Positions 1-5,193 of a stretch of DNA of 5,193 nucleotides are shown piece after piece. The position numbers and the translations under genes are program-made. The notes below the pieces were generated by a model. It saw nothing but the letters and a program-made list of their open reading frames with translations, made no database searches and was not told the origin of the DNA. Within the stretch, counting starts at the first letter, position 1. Each line of letters starts with the position of its first letter. Origin of the DNA: Massilia sp. (GTDB lineage: Bacteria; Pseudomonadota; Gammaproteobacteria; Burkholderiales; Burkholderiaceae_D); assembly GCA_003520365.1 (NCBI GenBank), contig DOUW01000109.1, positions 1 to 5,193 of the forward strand, in the 5' to 3' direction.

Positions 1-2
1 CC

Positions 3-928
3 CTGCGCCGCGTGGCCATGGAGGTGGACGTCTTCGCCAGGGCCAGCCCCGAGCACAAGCTGCGCCTGGTGCAGGCCCTGCAGGACGGCGGGCGGTGGTG
101 GCCATGACCGGCGACGGCGTGAACGACGCGCCGGCGCTCAAGCGCGCCGACGTCGGCGTGGCGATGGGCCTGAAGGGAACCGAGGCGGCCAAGGAAGCGG
201 GCGACATGGTGCTGGCGGACGACAATTTCGCGACCATCGCGGCAGCGGTGCGCGAAGGGCGCGCGGTCTACGACAACCTGAAGAAGTTCATCCTCTTCAT
301 GCTGCCCACCAACGGCGGCGAAGGGCTGATCGTGATCGCCGCCATCCTGTTCGAGCTGGCGCTGCCGCTCACGCCGGCCCAGGTCCTGTGGATCAACATG
401 GTGACCTCGAGCACGCTGGGCGTGGCGCTCGCATTCGAGCCGGCCGAGCCCGGCATCATGGCGCGCCGTCCGCGCCCGCCGGGGCAGGCCCTGCTGTCCG
501 GCTTTTTCGTGTGGCGGGTGCTGCTGGTCTCGGTGCTGATGATGACGAGTGCGCTCGGACTGTTCCTGTGGGAGCTAGGGACCGGCACCGGGATCGACAC
601 GGCGCGCACGATGGCCGTGAATGCCGTGGTTGTCGCGGAAATGTTCTACCTCGTCAACAGCCGCCATATCTTCGCCCCCGCCCTGGGCCGTGCGGGACTT
701 TCCGGCAACCCTTGCGTGCCGCTCGCGATCGCCGCCTGCATCGTGCTGCAGCTGGCCTTCACCTATACGCCGCCGATGCAGGCGGTGTTCGGCTCCACCG
801 GCCTGACGCCCCTCGAGTGGGGCAAGGTGGTCGCCGCGGGCCTGGCCGTCTTCGTCATCGCCGAGCTGGAAAAGCTGGCGCTGCGCAGCTCCCGTCTTGC
901 CGGGCTCGTGGGCGCCGTGCGCGAATGA
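3..928 (+). CDS. P2-type cation-transporting P-type ATPase, C-terminal part (CtpF-like), frameshifted near 90-96
   Basis: This is an ATP-driven cation pump of the inner membrane, cut at its 5' side by the window. Positions 3-92 in frame 3 encode the end of the phosphorylation domain ([20 protein letters not shown]). From 95 the frame 2 ORF carries the hinge motif TGDGVNDAP at 107-133 and six hydrophobic segments that fit M5-M10. Counting from the GTG at 95, these lie at about residues 65-90, 95-117, 136-158, 168-188, 207-225 and 243-262. Against SERCA from memory, Asn73 and Glu76 (M5), Asn101 and Thr104 (M6) and Glu182 (M8) match calcium ligands, but the M6 Asp is Ser105. Overall it most resembles the mycobacterial CtpF group, so calcium or another cation is possible; the substrate is not fixed. 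The TGA is at 926-928. A shorter annotation might start at GTG 95 or ATG 104, which would lack the ATP-binding and phosphorylation-site parts. The family call is strong; intactness is doubtful. Confidence 0.88.
   Translation, partial: APRGHGGGRLRQGQPRAQAAPGAGPAGRRAVVAMTGDGVNDAPALKRADVGVAMGLKGTEAAKEAGDMVLADDNFATIAAAVREGRAVYDNLKKFILFMLPTNGGEGLIVIAAILFELALPLTPAQVLWINMVTSSTLGVALAFEPAEPGIMARRPRPPGQALLSGFFVWRVLLVSVLMMTSALGLFLWELGTGTGIDTARTMAVNAVVVAEMFYLVNSRHIFAPALGRAGLSGNPCVPLAIAACIVLQLAFTYTPPMQAVFGSTGLTPLEWGKVVAAGLAVFVIAELEKLALRSSRLAGLVGAVRE
90..96 (+). other. Apparent 1-base deletion (frameshift) in the P-type ATPase gene
   Basis: Conserved P-type ATPase sequence reads in frame 3 up to the codons for Gln-Asp-Gly-Gly (81-92) and in frame 2 from the two GTG codons at 95-100. 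Frame 3 then runs into TGA at 105-107. Adding one G after the CGG at 93-95 gives [11 protein letters not shown], which is what the family has at this place. Frame 2 upstream of 95 has no stop back to the window start, but its translation is Gly/Pro/Arg-rich and not ATPase-like. No obvious slippery heptamer is seen, so programmed frameshifting is unlikely. A lost G in a G-rich run fits either a true mutation or a sequencing or assembly error. Confidence 0.85.
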
Positions 929-994
929 CTTGGATGGCGAGCCGGGGCAACCGCGCTGGCGCCGCCGCAGCGTGCCCTTGGTCGCCAGGATCTG
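929..994. other. Short convergent intergenic gap between ATPase and BRCT genes
   Basis: These 66 bases separate two genes that point at each other. A GC-rich inverted repeat is present: 952-958 can pair with 968-974 around a 9-base loop, with one G-U pair. No run of T follows on either strand, so it is only a weak candidate for a bidirectional transcription end. GC content begins to fall just after this gap, so it also approximates the left edge of the low-GC segment. Confidence 0.5.
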
Positions 995-2029
995 TCACAG
1001 ATGCGAATACCAGTGCTCTTCACTGACGATGGCGATCCGACAACCAGCCGAGTTGTACTCAATGGCTTTTTCAATCTTCCTACCATGTGTCGAGTGAGCC
1101 CACGCCTCGTTCCCGATATCCCCGACCACCAGGTAATCAAGCTTCCTGGTTATGTTTCCGATACTGCGGCCGCCGCGATTCGTCACCTGCTCGTGGCACC
1201 AGTCCCGGGTGCCCGAGTGGAATGCCCCGGTAAAGCAGAAGGCGCGCCCTTCGAAGGACAGCGATGCAGCCGGCTCAGTCAAGGGCAGCTTCGAGCTGTT
1301 GCTAGCAAATCCAGCCTGCGGTGCGGTGTTGCCACCAACTGTCTTCATCAGTAAGTCCAACATTTCGCCTTCTTCATGAAGCGTCATGAAACCTTTGGCC
1401 GCTACCTGAGCCAGACGCGGATACAAGGCCTTGGCAGGCCATAAGTTCGCCGCCTGGCGGTTCGTCTCTATCCACCTGAGTAAAAACTCCACTTCACCTT
1501 GCGTTACCATGCCGTCCGCCATTACGCCCTTGACGATACCAATCAGTTCATCGATCTGTCGGTCCGCGGTAGCGGTACGGCGATAAACCCGGATGAGCGA
1601 TTCATCGACGGGGGTCGGCGTTGTCGCGGCAGGCGGCTGGACATCGTCGTCCTGCGGCAGGTCGAGCCAGACCGCGTACAAGCCCTGGCGCTCACGAGCG
1701 CTCTGTCCGTCACTGCGAATGCGCGCTCTGCACTCGAACACTTTGTACTCCGTCAGGTCGCCCACCTCGATTGCCTTTCTAAAATCCAGGGCAGTAGGAC
1801 GAGGAAGGTAGCCGACCACATGACCGCTCACGGAAATGGCAACTGCCGAGTCGTCAATCGGATTCGTGTCTTCCAGTGTCAGATGCGCCTGAACGACCAT
1901 GTCGACCGCGTCCGTATGGACTGGATCGCACACATTCTTGAAGCTCTGGAGGTACCTGTCACACCCGGCAACGCCGATGTTGAACAGGCCTGGCCCTGTG
2001 ATGATCGGAATGTCAAGTACAGGATTCAT
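995..2029 (-). CDS. HIRAN-like / TerB-like / BRCT domain protein
   Basis: The product has 344 residues from the ATG at 2029-2027. Residues about 16-102 resemble a HIRAN domain, with a hydrophobic-acidic LTLEDTNPIDDSAVAI stretch (50-65) followed by GHVVGYLPR (69-77). A Pro/Thr-rich linker (about 127-143) leads to a helical segment (154-230) resembling TerB-like domains. The C-terminus (259-343) is a BRCT domain of the NAD-dependent DNA ligase type: FCFTG core strand, Gly286-Gly287 turn, LDYLVVGD strand and conserved Trp340 close to the end. HIRAN domains bind DNA ends or stalled forks and BRCT domains bind DNA ends or phosphopeptides, so an adaptor in DNA repair or defence is inferred. No nuclease or ligase motifs are visible. 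The frame continues upstream to a TTG at 2110, giving 371 residues; ATG is preferred because the extension carries no domain. Neither start has a strong ribosome binding site. GC is clearly lower than in the flanking genes. BRCT is the surest assignment, HIRAN likely, TerB-like tentative. Confidence 0.87.
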   Translation of the reverse strand: MNPVLDIPIITGPGLFNIGVAGCDRYLQSFKNVCDPVHTDAVDMVVQAHLTLEDTNPIDDSAVAISVSGHVVGYLPRPTALDFRKAIEVGDLTEYKVFECRARIRSDGQSARERQGLYAVWLDLPQDDDVQPPAATTPTPVDESLIRVYRRTATADRQIDELIGIVKGVMADGMVTQGEVEFLLRWIETNRQAANLWPAKALYPRLAQVAAKGFMTLHEEGEMLDLLMKTVGGNTAPQAGFASNSSKLPLTEPAASLSFEGRAFCFTGAFHSGTRDWCHEQVTNRGGRSIGNITRKLDYLVVGDIGNEAWAHSTHGRKIEKAIEYNSAGCRIAIVSEEHWYSHL

Positions 2030-2193
2030 GTCGATACGTATGCGCAGATGCGCTTGGCCGTTGTATAGCCAATTATGATAACGCAACGGATTTGCAAGAA
2101 AGATCACCAATACTCACGCTGAGGAAGCGAGCTCGACGATTACCAGAAGCTGTGCCGACCACGCTCTGTCCGGCGCGGCAGTCCGTATGGTGG

Positions 2194-2215
2194 TGTGCGA
2201 AATAGCTTAAGCACA
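2194..2215. promoter_or_regulatory. Inverted repeat TGTGC-N12-GCACA
   Basis: TGTGC at 2194-2198 is mirrored by GCACA at 2211-2215. The spacer and right arm contain the perfect 8-base palindrome GCTTAAGC (2205-2212). It lies in the intergenic region, downstream of the putative minus-strand start, so it could be an operator or a leader hairpin. No T-run follows, so it is not a typical terminator. No specific regulator can be named. Confidence 0.25.
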
Positions 2216-2246
2216 ATAGCGGAACCACCGAGCCGTTGAGAAGGGG

Positions 2247-2275
2247 TTAATATATCGCTACTCAATGGAAATCAA
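2247..2275 (-). promoter_or_regulatory. Possible sigma-70-like promoter for the BRCT-protein gene
   Basis: On the minus strand, TTGATT (complement of 2270-2275, four of six matches to TTGACA) is followed after 17 bases by TATTAA (2247-2252, four of six matches). With 15-base spacing the alternative is TATATT (2249-2254, five of six). Transcription would begin near 2240 and leave a leader of roughly 210 bases to the ATG at 2029. Another -10-like hexamer, CATAAT, lies at 2077-2072 between the TTG and ATG starts but lacks a well-spaced -35. Matches are weak and AT-rich DNA gives such matches by chance. Confidence 0.3.
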
Positions 2276-2279
2276 TTCC
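2267..2279. promoter_or_regulatory. Small palindrome GGAA-N5-TTCC over the putative minus-strand -35
   Basis: GGAA at 2267-2270 and TTCC at 2276-2279 form a perfect 4-base inverted repeat with a 5-base spacer. It overlaps the putative -35 hexamer at 2270-2275 of the BRCT-gene promoter, which is where a repressor could act. The arms are short, so chance occurrence is quite possible. Confidence 0.2.
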
Positions 2280-2280
2280 G

Positions 2281-2309
2281 CTGAGCACCAGTTGCTGAGA
2301 ATATATAGT
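2281..2309 (+). promoter_or_regulatory. Possible promoter for the large helicase gene
   Basis: TATAGT at 2304-2309 matches five of six bases of the -10 consensus. Seventeen bases upstream, CTGAGC at 2281-2286 matches only three of six of the -35. Transcription would start near 2316, about 60 bases before the ATG at 2376. A weak -35 could mean activator dependence, or that this is not the true promoter. Confidence 0.25.
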
Positions 2310-2375
2310 CCGCGACGATACACGTTCCCGCAACGCTGAACCACCATCTACCTACCGCCCATCCGCGAAACAAAC

Positions 2376-5193
2376 ATGCAATCCCCTGCCCAGCTCATGA
2401 GCGGGCTGCTCGACTACCTGGTCGAGCAAGCCAAAGACATTGATCCAGCAGCTTTTACATTGTCGAAGGCTACCGAGTTCAAGAAGACCTATGCCGATCT
2501 GGAGGCATTGCCTTGGATCGATTTCAATGTGGACACCGATGGCGAGCCCATTTGGCTGCGCGTGCATCGTCTGGAGGCAGCGCGCGCTCCTGCCCTCCCG
2601 GAGCCCGAACTTGCGCCATTCCTGGTGATCGGCGACGACCCTGCGGCCCGCCCGCCGGCCCTGAAGGAAACGGCACTGGCGAGCGCGCGGAACAAGGACG
2701 CGGGCATTGTCGGCGAAGAGGTGGCCGAGCAGCGCGACGAGCAGCGCCGTGCCCGGGTCGGTCGCCTGCTGCAGGTCTATACGCAGCACTGGAACGACTG
2801 GGCCCTGCGTGAAAGACCCCGTCGTCAGGTAATGACCCTTTACGCCGACCTGTTTGCGCTGAAGACGCGCCTGGAGTCGGAAGAGGCGGTGCGGCCGACC
2901 GAGCTCGTCTGGGGTATGGGCGTGTCGTCATGGCGTATCACAGCCACGAACCAGACCGGTTCGCCAGTTTCCGCCGACTTCCATTACCCTTTGATCACCC
3001 AGGCCGTGGAACTCGAGATCGACAGCGCCAGCCACGCGATCGCCGTGCGGCCGCGCCAGGTCGAGCCACGCCTGGAGTTCGACGCCTTTGCCGCCTGTGC
3101 CGTACCCGGTATCGGTGATGTCGAGCGCGCCGCCCGCACCCTGTTGCGTGAACGCCCGGACATGACTGTCTCGCCCTTCGACCCGACAACAGTCGAACCG
3201 ATCCTGAGCCTGGTCGCCGCCAACGTCGCGGCGTCGGCACGTTATGACCGTGAAGCCGCCAGCGCGCCGGCCGCCAGCGAGGAGTTGGTGGTGACGAACC
3301 AGTGGGTCGTGTTCACCCGTCCGCGGGCCAGCCACTTCCTGATCGACGACATTTCGCGCCTGAAGGAACGCGTCAGTGCCGGCAACGCCATTCCCGACGG
3401 CCCACTCAGCATCGTCACTCCCCCCGGCGAGGCCGTGATCGAGCATGATCCGATCGCCTTCCGTGGCCTGTCCGGCCGCGCGGCCAGCCGCGGCGAAGCA
3501 CGCGAACTCTATTTTCCGCTGCCCTACAACCGGGAGCAGGAGACGATCGTCCAGCAGCTCGCGCGCTCCCCGGGCGTAGCAGTCCAGGGCCCACCCGGCA
3601 CCGGCAAGACCCATACGATCGCCAACATCATCAGCCACTACCTGGCATCGGGAAAACGCATCCTGGTCACGTCCAAGGGCGAACCGGCCCTGAAGGTACT
3701 GCAGGAGAAGATTCCGGTATCGATCCGTCCCTTGACCGTGGCACTGCTCTCCGGCGACAAGGAAGGCATGCGCCAGTTCCAGGCATCGATCGAGGCGATC
3801 ATCCACACCCTCACCCATCTGAACCCGCGGATGGAAGAGGAAGCGATCGCTGCCTGCCGCGCCGCGCTCGACCGCGCGCATGAGGAGATGGCGCGGATCG
3901 ACACGCGCATCGACGACATCGCCCGCGCGCATCTCGGCGAGATCGACGTCGACGGCGTGCCGCTGCGGGCACAGAAAATGGCCGAGCTGGTGATCGACGG
4001 CCGGGAACAGTTCGGCTGGTTCGACGACCAGTTGTCGCTGGCGGCGGAAAACGCGCCGCCATTCGGCGACGAGGCCGGCATGCAGTTGCGCGACGCGCGG
4101 CGCCGGCTCGGCAGCGACCTTGTCTACTGCCATGCCACTATTCCGGCTTCGTGCGACCTCCTCCAGCCTGCCGAGGTCGGACGCCTGCACGAGGTGCTCC
4201 AGACGGTCCGTGAGATCGAGCGCGACGAGGCAGCCGGTATGCTGCTTCCGCTGCGCGCCACCACGCCGGAAGTGCTCGACGATGCCCGTCAGCTGCTTGC
4301 CGCGCTGGACCTGGCAGCCGCGCTGGTGCGGGAGCTCGAGGAATCCGGGCATGAGTGGGTCTTCGCACTGCGCGAGAAATGCCGACGCGCCGACTTCGCC
4401 ACTGAACGTGCCTCCCTCGAGGCACTGTTCTCGGAGATGGACGCGCTCCTCCAGGCCAGGTCCGAGTTCATGCAAAGACCGGTAACGGCGCCGCGCGAGG
4501 CACTGGAACACCCGAAGGCGCTCGAGGCGATCGCGCGCGGAGCAGAGTCCGGCAAGCCGTTCGGCTTCCTGGCCTTCGGCGTCGGCGACATCAAGCCGCA
4601 CATCGGCGCTATCCGCGTTGCCGGTCTCGCACCAGGCTCGACCGGGGACTGGGCGCACGTACAGCGATTCGCGGCATTGCACACGCGCCTGCTCTCCTTC
4701 GTCGTACGCTGGAACACGTTTGCCGAACTACTCTCCCTGCCCCTGCTCCAGCCGGACGTTGCACAACTGCGCATGACCGAGCAGGTCGCGCTGGCCGCAC
4801 GCCGGGCCCACACCCTGGCCACGACACACGATGTGATGCTTCCCGGCCTGGCCGAACAGGTGTTCGCGCAAGTACCGCGGAGCGACCTGCTCGGGCGGCA
4901 CGCCGACCTGGCCCGTGTCCGCGAACACCTGCGCCGCCACCTCACGCGCGCCGAACTGGCAGAGGCAATGACGAGCCTGGCCACGCTGCGGGACAAGCTG
5001 GCAGGCGCCACCGGTCCCGTCTCGGATCAGCTACGCGCTTTCGTCGAACATGCACTGGGCACTGCGGACCTGCCGGCCGAGAGAATCGTGGCCGACTATG
5101 CCGACATCCTTGCGGATATCCGCCGCATCGAGGCGCTGGCGCCCGTGCTCGCCACCGCGCGCCAGCTGGCCGGCGACATCGAGCGCCACGGCG
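2376..5193 (+). CDS. Very large SF1-type P-loop helicase/ATPase, N-terminal 939 residues (runs off the window)
   Basis: The frame is open from ATG 2376 to the last base with no stop, so at least 939 residues are encoded and the 3' end is missing. An in-frame TGA at 2337-2339 and no earlier start codon make 2376 the first possible start; no Shine-Dalgarno sequence is seen before it. Residues 1-380 match no domain I can name. Residues 384-395 (YNREQETIVQQL) resemble a Q motif, and 405-412 are a Walker A (GPPGTGKT) followed by HTIANIISHYL and the strand KRILVTSK (427-434), as in COG1112-type superfamily 1 helicases. Residues 485-939 are mostly predicted helix, rich in Arg, Glu, Leu and Ala, with no Walker B (hydrophobic strand plus DE), which must lie downstream. 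Related giant proteins are known to me as AAA-domain helicases of 1500 or more residues. DNA or RNA unwinding is expected; a defence or repair role is inference from size and the divergent BRCT/HIRAN gene. The first 60 or so codons are markedly lower in GC than the rest. Confidence 0.9.
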   Translation, partial: MQSPAQLMSGLLDYLVEQAKDIDPAAFTLSKATEFKKTYADLEALPWIDFNVDTDGEPIWLRVHRLEAARAPALPEPELAPFLVIGDDPAARPPALKETALASARNKDAGIVGEEVAEQRDEQRRARVGRLLQVYTQHWNDWALRERPRRQVMTLYADLFALKTRLESEEAVRPTELVWGMGVSSWRITATNQTGSPVSADFHYPLITQAVELEIDSASHAIAVRPRQVEPRLEFDAFAACAVPGIGDVERAARTLLRERPDMTVSPFDPTTVEPILSLVAANVAASARYDREAASAPAASEELVVTNQWVVFTRPRASHFLIDDISRLKERVSAGNAIPDGPLSIVTPPGEAVIEHDPIAFRGLSGRAASRGEARELYFPLPYNREQETIVQQLARSPGVAVQGPPGTGKTHTIANIISHYLASGKRILVTSKGEPALKVLQEKIPVSIRPLTVALLSGDKEGMRQFQASIEAIIHTLTHLNPRMEEEAIAACRAALDRAHEEMARIDTRIDDIARAHLGEIDVDGVPLRAQKMAELVIDGREQFGWFDDQLSLAAENAPPFGDEAGMQLRDARRRLGSDLVYCHATIPASCDLLQPAEVGRLHEVLQTVREIERDEAAGMLLPLRATTPEVLDDARQLLAALDLAAALVRELEESGHEWVFALREKCRRADFATERASLEALFSEMDALLQARSEFMQRPVTAPREALEHPKALEAIARGAESGKPFGFLAFGVGDIKPHIGAIRVAGLAPGSTGDWAHVQRFAALHTRLLSFVVRWNTFAELLSLPLLQPDVAQLRMTEQVALAARRAHTLATTHDVMLPGLAEQVFAQVPRSDLLGRHADLARVREHLRRHLTRAELAEAMTSLATLRDKLAGATGPVSDQLRAFVEHALGTADLPAERIVADYADILADIRRIEALAPVLATARQLAGDIERHG

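Larger units (their letters stand above)
2030..2375. other. Divergent intergenic control region
   Basis: This stretch separates the divergent BRCT-protein and helicase genes, or 2111-2375 if the TTG start of the BRCT gene is used. It is the most AT-rich part of the window, with patches TTAATATAT (2247-2255) and AATATATA (2300-2307). No convincing additional gene, tRNA or transposase fragment is seen. It holds weak promoter-like elements for both directions and two short inverted repeats. An octamer GAACCACC occurs directly repeated at 2222-2229 and 2338-2345. Confidence 0.6.

Noticed and set aside
565..568. DEAG at helicase residues 565-568 (bases 4068-4079) as Walker B
   Set aside because: It is not preceded by a hydrophobic strand (context PPFGDEAGMQ) and sits in a helical segment.
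952..974. GC-rich hairpin as a rho-independent terminator
   Set aside because: The stem is only seven pairs with one G-U and no T-run follows on either strand.
388..1026. 212-codon plus-strand frame overlapping the ATPase
   Set aside because: Arg/Gly/Ala-rich shadow of the ATPase membrane region in another frame.
1499..2068. 189-codon plus-strand open frame opposite the BRCT gene
   Set aside because: No domain is recognisable, and the minus strand carries the HIRAN-like and linker sequence over the same bases.
2352..2789. 145-codon minus-strand frame over the helicase start and intergenic edge
   Set aside because: No motif and no better start context; it overlaps the helicase N-terminus, which is supported by continuity with the Walker A region.
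2928..4682. 584-codon open frame on the minus strand, antisense to the helicase
   Set aside because: Its translation has low-complexity Arg/Gly/Ala/Val-rich sequence without a recognisable domain, and the plus-strand frame here encodes a clear helicase with Walker A. Long antisense frames are common opposite high-GC genes.
4289..5011. 240-codon minus-strand open frame
   Set aside because: Ser/Arg/Ala-rich translation with no motifs, fully opposite the helicase coding sequence.
1..5193. CRISPR array, tRNA, rRNA, insertion sequence or integrase
   Set aside because: No repeat-spacer pattern, RNA gene signature, terminal inverted repeats or transposase/integrase coding sequence was seen on either strand.

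Overview
The window looks like a chromosomal segment from a high-GC proteobacterium, most likely a beta- or gammaproteobacterium. This rests on overall base composition and protein style only; nothing fixes the genus. It holds three protein genes, one of them cut by each window edge. Composition is mosaic. Positions 121-180 in the ATPase have 44 of 60 G+C and 4921-4980 in the helicase 42 of 60, but 1021-1080 in the middle gene has 30 of 60 and the intergenic stretch 2221-2280 has 28 of 60.

Left part (3-928, plus strand): the C-terminal part of a P2-type cation-transporting P-type ATPase, resembling the CtpF group. It covers the end of the phosphorylation domain with the TGDGVNDAP hinge and membrane helices M5-M10. 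The reading frame breaks near 90-96; restoring one G repairs it, so the copy is either a recent frameshift mutant or carries a sequencing error.

Middle part (995-2029 or 2110, minus strand): a gene facing the ATPase, of lower GC. Its product is read as a HIRAN-like domain, a TerB-like helical domain and a C-terminal ligase-type BRCT domain. No catalytic domain is visible, so it is probably a DNA-binding or adaptor protein. Between it and the next gene is an AT-richer divergent control region with weak promoter-like elements and two small inverted repeats.

Right part (2376 to beyond 5193, plus strand): the first 939 codons of a very large P-loop protein, open to the window end. A Walker A motif (GPPGTGKT) and upstream Q-motif-like glutamine place it with the large superfamily 1 (COG1112-type) helicases. 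A long helical region follows, and Walker B and later helicase motifs must lie past the edge. Its first 60 or so codons share the low GC of the neighbouring control region, then GC rises sharply.

The divergent pair, a HIRAN/BRCT DNA-damage-style adaptor and a giant SF1 helicase, in a compositionally distinct segment beside an ordinary transporter gene, is the most interesting part. It suggests a horizontally acquired DNA-processing or genome-defence locus. That function is inference; nothing in the window proves it.
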